Shown here: piece by piece, positions 23,863-32,216 of the stretch | Layout: the number at the start of each line of letters is the position of its first letter | Position numbering within the stretch: position 1 is the first letter of the stretch | DNA from: Candidatus Nanopelagicales bacterium | Lineage (GTDB): Bacteria; Actinomycetota; Actinomycetes; S36-B12; CAIYMF01 | DNA length: 64,000 nucleotides | NCBI GenBank assembly: GCA_017848795.1 | Contig: JAFIHG010000003.1 | Location: forward strand, 20,087-84,086 | Direction: 5' to 3' | Program-made: the position numbers and the translations under genes | The notes under the pieces: model-generated | What the model was told of the DNA's origin: nothing | The model's database searches: none | What the model saw: the letters and a program-made list of their open reading frames with translations, nothing else

Positions 23863-25350
23863 TTGACCGAACCAGACCTGACGCGCACCGACCCCCGCTG
23901 GGACGCCTTCGCCGGCGGCCCGTTCCCCATCCTGCTCGACGGCCGGCTCGTGACCGGCAACGCCGGGACGGGCGACATGGTGGCGCCGCACGACCGCCGG
24001 GTGGTCGGCCAGTACTCGATACCCGACACCGCCCAGCTGCAGGCCGCCGTCACGTCGGCGCGCCGCGCGGTCGACGGCGGCGAGTGGTCCACGTGCACGG
24101 GCGCCGACCGCGGACGGCTGCTGCGCCGGCTCGGCGAGCTCGTCGAGCAGCACGCCGACGAACTGGCCTTCCTCGAGGCGGTCGACGGCGGCAAGCCGAT
24201 CAGCGGCGTGCACGACAACGACCTCGCGGTGTCGCTCGAGGCGCTCGACTACTTCGCGGGCCGCGCCTCCTACCAGCAGGGCACGGCGATCGACACCGGC
24301 GACCCACTCGTCCAGCACCGCTCGCGGTGGGAACCCGTCGGTGTCGTGCTGGAGATCCTGCCCTGGAACGGACCGCTGTGGACCGGGGTCCAGCGACTCG
24401 CCGCGATCCTCGCCGGTGGCAACGCGGCTCTGCTCAAGCCCGCCGAGCTGGCATCGGCGTCGTTCCTGCGGTTCGCCCAGCTGGTCGCGGAGGCCGGATT
24501 CCCGGCGGGCGCGGTGCAGGTGCTGCCGGGCAAGGGCTCGGTCGTGGGCCAGGCGCTCGTCGCGCACCCGGGGGTGGATCTCGTGTCGTTGACCGGCGGG
24601 ATCGAGACCGGGACGCGGATCCTGGCGCAGACCGCGCAGCAGGTGAAGCGGACCGTCCTCGAGCTCGGCGGCAAGAATCCCAGCCTGGTCTTCGCCGACG
24701 CCGACCTGGACGCCGCCGTCATGTGGACCGCGATCGGTGGCTTCGCCGGCACCGGTCAGGTCTGCGCGTGCGCCTCACGGGTGCTCGTCCAGCGTCCGGC
24801 GTACGAGGAGTTCCTGCAGCGGTTCGTCGCGTTCGCCGAGTCCTTCGTCGTCGGTGACCCGCTCGACCCGGCCAGCCAGCTCGGCCCCGTGAACGGCGCG
24901 GCGCAGTGGGAGAAGATCTGGCAGTACGTCGAGACCGGCAAGGCCGAGAGCAAGCTGCTCACCGGCGGTACGTCGTACACCGACCCCGGGCGCAGCGCCG
25001 GCTGGTACATCCCGCCGACCGTCTTCGCCGACGTGGACCCCGCCTGCCCCGTCGCCGTCGACGAGATCTTCGGCCCGGTCGTCGCGCTCACCCCGTTCGA
25101 CGACGAGGCGGAGGCGATCGCGCTCGCCAACGACACCCGCTATGGGCTCACCGCCGGGGTCTTCACCAGTGACGTCGCCACCGCCGGCCGGGTGAGCGAC
25201 GCGCTCGCGGCCGGGCAGGTGTTCGTCAACCAGTGGTTCGGCACGGGCGGTGTCGCGATCGCCTCGCAGGGGTACAAGACGAGCGGTCTGGGCGGCGCCG
25301 GGATGGAGAAGTACCTGCACCACAAGAACGTCTTCACCCGCCTCGCTTGA
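23863..25350 (+). CDS. NAD(P)-dependent aldehyde dehydrogenase
   Basis: This 495-residue ALDH has LEILPWNGPLW as the Asn-containing oxyanion region, LELGGKNPSLVFADADLD with the Glu base, and GTGQVCACASRVLV with the nucleophile Cys. It starts with TTG 23863 after a GAGGAC site. It follows the HpcH/HpaI aldolase after 30 bases and would oxidise the aldehyde released by that enzyme, for example glycolaldehyde or a succinic semialdehyde-type product. It is only distantly similar to the enzymes at 5013 and 40600. Confidence 0.88.
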   Translation: MTEPDLTRTDPRWDAFAGGPFPILLDGRLVTGNAGTGDMVAPHDRRVVGQYSIPDTAQLQAAVTSARRAVDGGEWSTCTGADRGRLLRRLGELVEQHADELAFLEAVDGGKPISGVHDNDLAVSLEALDYFAGRASYQQGTAIDTGDPLVQHRSRWEPVGVVLEILPWNGPLWTGVQRLAAILAGGNAALLKPAELASASFLRFAQLVAEAGFPAGAVQVLPGKGSVVGQALVAHPGVDLVSLTGGIETGTRILAQTAQQVKRTVLELGGKNPSLVFADADLDAAVMWTAIGGFAGTGQVCACASRVLVQRPAYEEFLQRFVAFAESFVVGDPLDPASQLGPVNGAAQWEKIWQYVETGKAESKLLTGGTSYTDPGRSAGWYIPPTVFADVDPACPVAVDEIFGPVVALTPFDDEAEAIALANDTRYGLTAGVFTSDVATAGRVSDALAAGQVFVNQWFGTGGVAIASQGYKTSGLGGAGMEKYLHHKNVFTRLA

Positions 25351-25384
25351 CACCCCTCATATCGCAATCGAAGATGCGGATATC
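25347..25384 (+). promoter_or_regulatory. Promoter with operator-like motif, copy e (second TauD gene)
   Basis: TTGACA (25347-25352) begins over the stop codon of the aldehyde dehydrogenase; GAAGAT (25370-25375) follows 17 bases later. The motif at 25362-25384 (TCGCAATCGAAGATGCGG) spans the -10, closely matching the arrangement at 17515-17553. Confidence 0.55.
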
Positions 25385-25449
25385 ACCAACAGAGACGACC
25401 GACCCGAACTGATCGGCGTCCCCAGGGACGGCAGCCGAGTGGAGTGCAG

Positions 25450-26442
25450 ATGGTAGAGATCGCCGGCGGGCCCGCTGCGTGGCGCGGTCCGCAGATCCTC
25501 GACGACCCGAGCTGGAAGATCGAGCTCACCCCCGAGCACGTCGGCGAGCTGCGGGCTGCGCTCGCCGCCGTCGACCGGCCGGGTGCGGCCTTGCGCGACA
25601 TCGCCAAGGAGGACTTCGGGCTGCCCACTCTCGCGCCGGTCCTCTCCGGTGTCGTCGACGAGCTCGTCGACGGACGGGGTTTCGTGCTGTTGCGCGGCGT
25701 ACCGGTCGAGGAGCTCACCGAACGGCAGGCCGAGCTCATGTACTGGGGGATCGGGCTGCACGTCGGCATCCCGATCCACCAGAAGACCGAGGACGACCTG
25801 CTGGTGCACATCCGTGACCAGGGTGTGGACCCGAACGACCCGCTGGTGCGCGGGTTCCAGACCAACGCCAGCCTGGACTATCACGCCGACTCCTCGGACG
25901 TCGTCGGACTGCTGTGCATCCGCCCCGCCAAGCGCGGCGGAGTGAGCACGATCGTCAGCGCGGTCGCGGTGCACGACGAGATCGTGCGCCGCCGCCCCGA
26001 CCTGGCCGAGCTGCTGCACCAGGACTGGTGGCACGACCGCCGCTCCAGTGACGGCCCGGAGTCGTTCTTCCAGTGCCCGATCTTCGGGACCAACGAACAG
26101 GGCCGGCTGTTCGCGCACTACGGCCGGGCGTACATCGAGTCCGCGCCGCGCGGGCCCGGCGTGCCGGCGTTGACGGCTGCCCAGATCGAGGCGATGGACC
26201 TGCTCGACGAGCTGGACAACTCGCCGGAGTTCGTGCTGAACATGGACTTCGCGCCCGGCGACATCCAGTTCCTGAACAACTACACGATCATGCACGCGCG
26301 CACCGACTACGAGGACCACCCCGAGCCGGAGCGCAAGCGCGACCTGATCCGCCTCTGGCTCGTCATCGACCGCGACCTCGGCCTGCCCGAGAAGTTCGAG
26401 GCGGGCGGGATAGTCCCGCGGGCGGTCGCGCTCGCCCGCTGA
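25450..26442 (+). CDS. TauD/TfdA-family Fe(II)/2-oxoglutarate dioxygenase (second)
   Basis: These 330 residues have the same layout as the enzyme at 3860-4942. Iron ligands are H145-A-D147 (DYHADSSDVVG) and H282 (NNYTIMHARTDYEDH), with Arg in RDLIRLWLV for 2-oxoglutarate. ATG 25450 has GGAG 5 bases upstream. It starts a transcript with the SMP-30 gene. Two divergent paralogues in one regulon suggest two successive oxidative cleavages or two substrates. The reaction releases succinate and CO2 with hydroxylation or ether cleavage of the unknown substrate. Confidence 0.88.
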   Translation: MVEIAGGPAAWRGPQILDDPSWKIELTPEHVGELRAALAAVDRPGAALRDIAKEDFGLPTLAPVLSGVVDELVDGRGFVLLRGVPVEELTERQAELMYWGIGLHVGIPIHQKTEDDLLVHIRDQGVDPNDPLVRGFQTNASLDYHADSSDVVGLLCIRPAKRGGVSTIVSAVAVHDEIVRRRPDLAELLHQDWWHDRRSSDGPESFFQCPIFGTNEQGRLFAHYGRAYIESAPRGPGVPALTAAQIEAMDLLDELDNSPEFVLNMDFAPGDIQFLNNYTIMHARTDYEDHPEPERKRDLIRLWLVIDRDLGLPEKFEAGGIVPRAVALAR

Positions 26443-26447
26443 TCGAC

Positions 26448-27287
26448 ATGGCCGGGTCCGCTGCGCGGCCGCTCGGCATCGGACGGTTCGCGCTCGCCGA
26501 GAGCCCGGTGATGACGAGCGACGGCCTGGTGTTCGTCGACCTGGAGGGGCACGCGCTGCACCGGCTCGACCCGGCAGCGAGGACTCTCGCGAGCTGGTCG
26601 TACGCGTTGCCGGTGTGCTGCGCGGTACCCGCACGCTCGGGCGGCCTGCTCGTGGCGCTCGCGGAGCGGGTGGAGCACCTCGACCCCGCAGACGTCCGCA
26701 CCGTCATCAGCGTCGACGTGCCGCCCGGCGTGCGGCTGAACGACGGCTCCTGCGACCCGCGCGGTCGGTTCTTCGTGGGCAGCTGCGGCTATGAGCGTGA
26801 GCCCGGACGTGGTGCGCTGCACCGCCTGCACGGCGAGCGACTGGTGCCCGTCCTCGACGGCCTCACGCTCCCGAACGGGCTGGGCTGGTCGCCTGACGGC
26901 GACCGCCTCTACCTCGCCGACTCGGTGCGGCGCGTCGTACTCGTCCACGCCTACGACCTCGAGCGCGGCGAGGTCGGCCCGCTGCGGGACACGCTCGACA
27001 CCTCCGCCGTCAGCGGCTACCCCGACGGGCTGACGGTGGACAGCGACGGCCGCCTCTGGGTGGCGTTCTGGGGCGGCGGCGCCGTCCGCTGCCTCGACCC
27101 GGACGGGAACGTCCGGCACGAGGTGCGAGTCTCGGCGGCGGCGACGACCAGCTGTGCCTTCCTCGCGCCGGGCAAGCTGGTCGTCACGACCGGAACCGGT
27201 GGCCCGGACCCGGCGGGCGATCTCTTCGTCGCCGATGTCCCCGCAGCGGGACTCCCGCAGCACAGCTGGACGCCGGCACCGCCCTAG
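26448..27287 (+). CDS. SMP-30/gluconolactonase-family protein
   Basis: This 279-residue six-bladed beta-propeller matches the lactonase family: VRLNDGSCDPRGRFFVGSC (metal-binding Asn/Asp), LTLPNGLGWSPDGDRLYLAD and GYPDGLTVDSDGRLWVAFWG are the signature blades. SMP-30 proteins hydrolyse sugar lactones using Ca or Zn. It starts 5 bases after the TauD stop. The stop codon overlaps that of the convergent enolase-superfamily gene. A sugar-lactone to sugar-acid step would feed the dehydratase next door. Confidence 0.88.
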   Translation: MAGSAARPLGIGRFALAESPVMTSDGLVFVDLEGHALHRLDPAARTLASWSYALPVCCAVPARSGGLLVALAERVEHLDPADVRTVISVDVPPGVRLNDGSCDPRGRFFVGSCGYEREPGRGALHRLHGERLVPVLDGLTLPNGLGWSPDGDRLYLADSVRRVVLVHAYDLERGEVGPLRDTLDTSAVSGYPDGLTVDSDGRLWVAFWGGGAVRCLDPDGNVRHEVRVSAAATTSCAFLAPGKLVVTTGTGGPDPAGDLFVADVPAAGLPQHSWTPAPP

Positions 27288-28447
27288 ACACGACCGACGA
27301 AGCGGTCGGGCACGCCGGTCGTCGTGCCCGCCACCCGGGCTCCGGGTGCCTGGTACGGGTGCTTCGCCGCCGCGTCCTCGTCCACCCGCACCCCCAGACC
27401 CGGCGCGTCCGGGATCGCGACCGTGCCGTCGACGATCGACTCCAGCCCGACGGGAAGATCCAGCCCGAGCTGTTCCCACACCGGGACCAGATGCAGGGCG
27501 TACTCGGCAGCCTGCACCGAGCTGGTCGCTGCGGCCAGCTGCAGGCCGGCCGCGAGCGCCACTGGACCGGCGCAGATGTGCGGGACGACCCGGGCGCCGT
27601 GGTACGCGCCGAGCTGGCAGATCTGCCGGGCGACAGCGAGACCGCCGACCACGGCAGCGTCGGGTTGCAGGACCGCGAACTCGTTGTGCGCCAAGCCGTC
27701 CTGCGCCTCGTGCAGGCTGTAGCAGTGCTCACCGTAGGCGATCGGGACCGGGCTGCGTCGCGCCAGTTCACGGATGCCGGCGCGCGCGCTCTGCAGGAGC
27801 GGTTCCTCGAACCAGGTGACGCCGAGGTCCGCGAGCCGCTCGGCGATCCGTAGCGCTGTCGGCAGCGTGAACGTCTCGCTCCCGTCCACCATGAGCTCGA
27901 CGTCGGGTAGCAGCTCGCGCAGCTCGGCGAGCGTGGCGAGGTCGCTTCGCCAGTTCGGCCCGACGCGCACCTTGGCCATCGTCACGCCACGCTCGAGCCA
28001 TGGCGCGAGCCGGTCGTGGTGCCAGGATGCCGAGCCCTCTTCGAGGAAGGTCCAGGAGGCGTATACCGGGATCCGCTCGCGCACCCTGCCGAACAACGTG
28101 CTCACGCTGACACCACGCTGCTGCGCGAGCAGGTCCCACAGCGCGATCTCCACCGCGGACAGCGCCTGCACCGCCATGCCTGCGTCCCCCAGCCGCCGCC
28201 TCGTCGAATCGCGCAACCGCTCGACGAGCGGTTCGACGGCGACCAGCTCGGCGCCGAGCAGCATGGGCGCGTACGCGTCGGTGATCACCCGGGAGACGAG
28301 CCCCGCGTAGGTGCAGCAGTAGCTGTCGCACGCCTCGCCGTACCCGACGCGGCCGTCGTCGGTCTGCACGCGCAGGAAGCAGAACGACACCGGGTCGCGC
28401 TCGGTGGATACGGTGACGGGGATCGGGGTGACCTGCGTGATCCGCAC
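27284..28447 (-). CDS. Mandelate racemase/muconate lactonizing enzyme (enolase superfamily)
   Basis: This 387-residue enzyme has the N-terminal capping domain (RITQVTPIPV) and a TIM barrel with the enolase-superfamily residues: MAKVRVGPNW (Lys base region), LMVDGSETF, WFEEPL and AYGEHCYSL (Asp, Glu, Glu metal ligands) and VVPHICAGPVALA (His). This pattern suits acid-sugar dehydratases and racemases; dehydration of an aldonic acid to a 2-keto-3-deoxy acid is the favoured guess. GTG 28447 has AAGGAG upstream. It diverges from a PfkB kinase, with an operator-like copy between. Confidence 0.87.
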   Translation of the reverse strand: MRITQVTPIPVTVSTERDPVSFCFLRVQTDDGRVGYGEACDSYCCTYAGLVSRVITDAYAPMLLGAELVAVEPLVERLRDSTRRRLGDAGMAVQALSAVEIALWDLLAQQRGVSVSTLFGRVRERIPVYASWTFLEEGSASWHHDRLAPWLERGVTMAKVRVGPNWRSDLATLAELRELLPDVELMVDGSETFTLPTALRIAERLADLGVTWFEEPLLQSARAGIRELARRSPVPIAYGEHCYSLHEAQDGLAHNEFAVLQPDAAVVGGLAVARQICQLGAYHGARVVPHICAGPVALAAGLQLAAATSSVQAAEYALHLVPVWEQLGLDLPVGLESIVDGTVAIPDAPGLGVRVDEDAAAKHPYQAPGARVAGTTTGVPDRFVGRV

Positions 28448-28483
28448 GGAGCGACTCCTTCGAGGGGCGGATGGATGCTCTGA

Positions 28484-28506
28484 CCGTAATATGAGACGCC
28501 GTCTCG
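28484..28506. promoter_or_regulatory. Operator-like motif, copy f (divergent dehydratase/kinase promoter)
   Basis: The site reads CCGTAATATGAGACGCC and then GTCTCG. It contains GAGACG-C-CGTCTC, a perfect 6-bp palindrome, and is the most symmetric copy. It lies midway between the divergent starts at 28447 and 28553 and could control both. Confidence 0.55.
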
Positions 28507-28552
28507 GATCGAGACGCACGCGTTCGAGGATCCGCGAAGAGGGAGGGCCGGG

Positions 28553-29434
28553 GTGCCGGTTGTCGTTGTCGGTTCGATCAACGTCGACGTGACGGTGCCG
28601 GTGGGCCTGCCGCCGCGGGCGGGGGAGACCCAGCTCGGCGGTGCGGCGGTACGCAGCGCCGGCGGCAAGGGCGCGAACCAGGCGGTGGCGCTGTCCCGGC
28701 TGGGTCGGCAGGTGCAGATGGTGGGCGCGGTCGGCGCCGACGCCGACGGCGACTTCATGATCGCCACGCTCACCCGAGAGGGCGTCGGCGTGGACCACGT
28801 CCACCGCGTCGCCGAGGCCACCGGTCAGGCGTTCGTGTTCGTTTCCGCAGGCGGGGAGAGCACGATCGTCGTGGCGCCCGGGGCGAACGGCGCGCTCACC
28901 CCGGACCAGGTACGCACACCGGAGGTCCGCGACGCGGATTTCCTCGTGCTGCAGCAAGAGGTTCCGGCCGACACGGTCGCGGCGGCCATCGCTGCCACGC
29001 GCGGCCGGGTGCTGCTCAACCCCGCGCCGGCACGCCCGCTCGCGCCGGCGGTGCTCGCGCAGGTCGACGTTCTCGTACCCAACCGGGAGGAGCTCGCGGC
29101 GCTCGTCGGCGGCGCGCCGCTGCACACCTACGAGCAGATCGCCGGGGCCGCGCGCGGTCTCGCCGTCCGCGGCAGCGTGGTCGTCACGCTCGGCAGCGAC
29201 GGAGCCCTGGTCGTGACGCCGGAGCGCACGATGCACGTTCCGGCGCGTGAGGTGGTGGCCGTCGACGCGACCGCGGCGGGCGACAGCTTCTGCGCCGGGC
29301 TCGCCGACGCGCTGCTCGCGGGCGCGGACCTCGTCGCGGCGGCCGAGTTCGCGACCGGCGTGGCCGCGGTCACGGTGACCCGGCCCGGGGCGATCGACTC
29401 GCTGCCGCGCCGGTCCGAACTCGCCCGGGCCTGA
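28553..29434 (+). CDS. PfkB-family carbohydrate kinase (ribokinase-like)
   Basis: This 293-residue sugar kinase carries VVVGSINVDVTVPV, the di-Gly sugar motif SAGGKGANQAVALSRLG, NREELAAL and the anion-hole/base motif VDATAAGDSFCAGLADAL. The last motif usually reads DTTGAGDxF; here two positions differ (ATAAGDSF) but the catalytic Asp is kept. It starts with GTG 28553 after GGGAGGG. Ribose, deoxyribose or 2-keto-3-deoxygluconate-type substrates are all possible; linkage to a lactonase, dehydratase and HpcH aldolase favours a sugar-acid intermediate. Confidence 0.85.
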   Translation: MPVVVVGSINVDVTVPVGLPPRAGETQLGGAAVRSAGGKGANQAVALSRLGRQVQMVGAVGADADGDFMIATLTREGVGVDHVHRVAEATGQAFVFVSAGGESTIVVAPGANGALTPDQVRTPEVRDADFLVLQQEVPADTVAAAIAATRGRVLLNPAPARPLAPAVLAQVDVLVPNREELAALVGGAPLHTYEQIAGAARGLAVRGSVVVTLGSDGALVVTPERTMHVPAREVVAVDATAAGDSFCAGLADALLAGADLVAAAEFATGVAAVTVTRPGAIDSLPRRSELARA

Positions 29435-29455
29435 CGGGGTCGCCGGCGGCGGGCG

Positions 29456-30031
29456 CTAGCCCGGCAGCAGGACCGTCGCGACCAGCCGGCGCCGCCGCCC
29501 GTCGCGCGGTTCGTGGTCGGAGCGTGCCTGGACCACGCGGCGCAGCTCCTCGACGAGCTCGGCGTACTCGGCATCGTCGAGCCACAGCGCCGCCTGGCGG
29601 TAGCCGACACCGTCGCGGGCGAGGTCGACCCCGCCCGTCGTGCGCGCATTGCTCCTTGCGGCCCGGCGGGCCGGGCGACTCCCGCGGTCGAGGTACCGGT
29701 CGAAGTCGCCGAGCAGCCCCGCGACGAAGGCGAGGAACGCCTGCCGGTGCTCCTCCACCGACATGGTCGCCAGCTCCTCAGGCGGGATCTCCGTCGCCTC
29801 GAGCCGTACGGCGTACGTGCGCTCGACCGCGCCGCGCACCCGCTGCTCGTCCACCACGGTGAGCACCTCGGCGTCGGCCAGCGCAGCCACGTGTCGGTAC
29901 AGGGTCGCCGCCGGGACGTCGGTCAGCTCCGCCTGCAGCTCATTGGTCGTCATGCGGCGCCCGCCCAGCAGCGCCTGCAGCACACGCAGCCGTACCGGAT
30001 GCAGGAGCAAGGTCGCGCTGGGGCTGGCCAT
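29456..30031 (-). CDS. ArsR-type winged-helix transcriptional regulator
   Basis: This 191-residue protein starts with a winged helix: LLHPVRLRVLQALLGG, then TTNELQAELTDVPAATLYRH and an EQRVRGAVERTYAVR wing. A helical C-terminal domain with a Trp-Leu-Asp-Asp segment (QAALWLDDAEYAELVEELRR) follows, typical of actinobacterial ArsR-like proteins with an added effector domain. It diverges from the hypothetical gene at 30113; a palindrome at 30056-30065 in the shared gap is its likely operator. Confidence 0.8.
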   Translation of the reverse strand: MASPSATLLLHPVRLRVLQALLGGRRMTTNELQAELTDVPAATLYRHVAALADAEVLTVVDEQRVRGAVERTYAVRLEATEIPPEELATMSVEEHRQAFLAFVAGLLGDFDRYLDRGSRPARRAARSNARTTGGVDLARDGVGYRQAALWLDDAEYAELVEELRRVVQARSDHEPRDGRRRRLVATVLLPG

Positions 30032-30049
30032 GGGCAGACGCTCTCATAG

Positions 30050-30078
30050 TTGACATTGATATCAAAGTCGAGAATAGT
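30050..30078 (+). promoter_or_regulatory. Promoter and palindromic operator for the hypothetical/hydrolase pair
   Basis: TTGACA (30050-30055) is followed by an AT-rich -10 region near 30073-30078. The spacer contains the perfect palindrome TTGATATCAA (30056-30065), extended to GACxTTGATATCAAxGTC (30052-30069). This is a sensible operator for the divergent ArsR-type protein. Confidence 0.55.
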
Positions 30079-30112
30079 TGTGGTCGTATCGAACCTGGGA
30101 ACGGAGAGAGCC

Positions 30113-30475
30113 ATGGCGGAGCTCGGCATCGAGCAGCAGTCGGACGAACGCGTGCTGACGCTGCGCCTGACGACCGGTGAGAAGGTGGCCGCCCTGCACG
30201 GCGATCTGACTGCGCCGCTGTCGGCGGTGCGCCACGTGGAGGTGGTCCCCGACGCGCTGGCCGCGACGAAGGGGCTGCGTGCCCCCGGCCTGGCACTGCC
30301 GGGGTCGCGGAAGATCGGGACATGGCGCAGCAAGGGCCACAAGATGTTCGTCGTGGCCCGGCGCGGCGAGCCCGCGGTGCGCGTGGAGCTCGAGGGCCAG
30401 CCGTACGCGACGCTGCTCGTCAGCTCTCCCGACGCGCCGCAGGTGGCCCGGCGGATCGTGACCGCACGTGGCTGA
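30113..30475 (+). CDS. Hypothetical protein, PH-like small protein
   Basis: This protein has 120 residues and no catalytic motif I recognise. It is rich in beta-strand-like segments (VLTLRLTTGEKVAALHGDL, KIGTWRSKGHKMFVVARR, AVRVELEGQPYATLLVSS), compatible with a PH-like barrel. Proteins of this type are common beside alpha/beta hydrolases in actinobacteria, from memory. ATG 30113 has GGAGAGAG upstream. The hydrolase gene starts with a GTG inside its last codons, so the two are translationally coupled and both are probably under the adjacent winged-helix regulator. Confidence 0.65.
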   Translation: MAELGIEQQSDERVLTLRLTTGEKVAALHGDLTAPLSAVRHVEVVPDALAATKGLRAPGLALPGSRKIGTWRSKGHKMFVVARRGEPAVRVELEGQPYATLLVSSPDAPQVARRIVTARG

Positions 30476-31415
30476 GCTGGACCTCACCTTCAGCGGCGGC
30501 GGGGTTCGGCTCGCGGGTACGCTCGCGCTGCCCGCGGCCGCGGACGGTCCGGTGCCCGCCGCGCTCGTCCTGCCGGGCTCCGGCCCGATCGACCGCGATG
30601 CCGACATGAAGCGGCTGCGGCTGGGGATCAGTCGCGAGCTCGCCGGTGCGCTGGCGGCCGCCGGCATCGCCAGCCTGCGGTACGACAAGCGCGGTGTCGG
30701 CGCCTCCGGCGGTGACTTCCTCCATACCGGCCTCAGCGACAACCTCGCCGACGGGCGGGCCGCGCTGGCGGCGCTCGCCGCCCGGCCGGAGGTCGATCCG
30801 GCCCGGCTGCTCGTCGTCGGTCACAGCGAGGGCGCGCTGCTCGCGATGGCGCTGGTCGCGGGCCTGACCGCCGGACCGGTCGAGGCGACGCCGGCCGGCG
30901 TCGTGCTGCTGTCACCGGCGGCCGTCCCCGGCAAGGAGATGCTCGCGTGGCAGACCCGGCAGGTCGCGGCCACGCTGCCGTGGCCGGTCAAGGCGCTGCT
31001 GCGCCTGCTGCGCATCGATCTGGTGCGCAAGCAGCGCGCGAACGTGGCACGGCTCGAGGCGAGCACGGCCGACGTGCTGCGCATGGGCGGGCGCCGGATC
31101 AACGCCCGCTGGCATCGCGAGCTGCTCGCGTTCGACCCGGCGCCGGCGCTGGCCCGGCTCACCCTGCCGGTGCTGGCCGTGACCGGATCCAAGGACCTGC
31201 AGGTCGACCCGGGCGACCTGCAGACGCTCGCGCAACTGGTCCCCGGGCCGGTCGAGACGCATGTGATCGCCGACCTGACCCACCTGCTGCGCCGCGACGC
31301 CCAGGTCGCGTCGCTCTCGCACTACCGGAAGCTGCTGCGCCGCCCTGTCGATGCCGAGCTGCTGCGCCTGGTCACGGCCTGGGCCGAACGGGTGACGGCA
31401 GCACCCCGGCCGTGA
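30468..31415 (+). CDS. Alpha/beta hydrolase
   Basis: This 315-residue alpha/beta-hydrolase fold protein has the oxyanion segment LVLPGSGPIDRD, SLRYDKRGVGASGG, and nucleophile Ser in VVGHSEGALLAMA. A late Asp in VTGSKDLQVDP and His in IADLTHLLRRD complete the triad. It resembles the YqiA/dienelactone-like serine esterase group. GTG 30468 overlaps the preceding gene by 8 bases. The gene ends 4 bases from the convergent TetR gene. The substrate is unknown. Confidence 0.85.
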   Translation: MAELDLTFSGGGVRLAGTLALPAAADGPVPAALVLPGSGPIDRDADMKRLRLGISRELAGALAAAGIASLRYDKRGVGASGGDFLHTGLSDNLADGRAALAALAARPEVDPARLLVVGHSEGALLAMALVAGLTAGPVEATPAGVVLLSPAAVPGKEMLAWQTRQVAATLPWPVKALLRLLRIDLVRKQRANVARLEASTADVLRMGGRRINARWHRELLAFDPAPALARLTLPVLAVTGSKDLQVDPGDLQTLAQLVPGPVETHVIADLTHLLRRDAQVASLSHYRKLLRRPVDAELLRLVTAWAERVTAAPRP

Positions 31416-31419
31416 GGGG

Positions 31420-32148
31420 TCAGCGGATCGCGCGCTCCACGCGGCGTACGACGTCCTGCGGGTCGGCGGAGTCGTCGAACACCGCGACGACGAGCCGTGG
31501 CGGGCGATCCCCGCGCTGCGCGAGTCCGAAGGAGTGACGCATCCACGCCAGCGCCTCGTCCAGCTCACCCATCGGATCGCCGCCGCCACCGCGCCGCAGC
31601 CAACTGCGCAGCACGTGGTTGTGGATGGCCACCAGCCCGGCTCCGAGCGCCTCGGCCGCCAGCCCGCCGTGCGGATCGTCCCGGTAACGCTCGTCGAGGT
31701 AGCGGGTGAACAACAGCTGGTACCGGTGCACCCAGGCGATCTCGCGGGCGCGCAGCTCGGGCTCGCGCCGCAGCAACCGGTAGCGGCGCAGCGCCAGTTC
31801 CTGGTCCTCGATGTAGGTGGAGAACACGATGCGCAGCGCCTCGCAGACGGCGTCGATCGGTTGCTCGTCCCCGGGGCCGTCGGGCTGACCGGCGAGGTGG
31901 TCGCTGATCCGGGCGACGAGCGCCTCGTGGCCGGGGAAGACGACGTCGTCCTTGGAGCGGAAGTGGTGGAAGAAGGTGCGCCGGGCCACGCCCGCGCGGG
32001 TGGCGACCGCGTCGACGGTCGTCGCGCCGTACCCGTCCTCCTCGAAAAGGTCCAGGGCAGCGGCCGTGATCCGGCTGCGCGCGTCGCCCCGCGGCCGGGC
32101 GGGGCCGACCGCGGCAGCGCTCGTGGTCTTGGCCACGTCGCGCACCAT
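31420..32148 (-). CDS. TetR-family transcriptional regulator
   Basis: This 242-residue regulator has the TetR helix-turn-helix: RSRITAAALDLFEEDGYGAT, then TVDAVATRAGVARRTFFHHF and KDDVVFPGH. The C-terminal ligand domain ends with EALAWMRHSFGLA and a Pro-rich tail. ATG 32148 is preferred, but an in-frame extension to 32244 exists and lacks a ribosome site. It diverges from whiB, and a 15-bp palindrome lies at the predicted whiB transcription start. Confidence 0.87.
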   Translation of the reverse strand: MVRDVAKTTSAAAVGPARPRGDARSRITAAALDLFEEDGYGATTVDAVATRAGVARRTFFHHFRSKDDVVFPGHEALVARISDHLAGQPDGPGDEQPIDAVCEALRIVFSTYIEDQELALRRYRLLRREPELRAREIAWVHRYQLLFTRYLDERYRDDPHGGLAAEALGAGLVAIHNHVLRSWLRRGGGGDPMGELDEALAWMRHSFGLAQRGDRPPRLVVAVFDDSADPQDVVRRVERAIR

Positions 32149-32157
32149 AGCGAACCG

Positions 32158-32204
32158 TTGACACCACGCTGCACCCGGTGTACTAATGACTGCACTGAGT
32201 GCAG
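32158..32204 (+). promoter_or_regulatory. whiB promoter with palindromic operator
   Basis: TTGACA (32158-32163) and TACTAA (32181-32186), 17 bases apart, form one of the best promoters in the window. CTGCACTGAGTGCAG (32190-32204) is a perfect 7-bp palindrome around one base, sitting at the expected start point. The divergent TetR protein is the obvious candidate to bind it. Confidence 0.65.
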
Positions 32205-32216
32205 GAGGGCCGTGTC

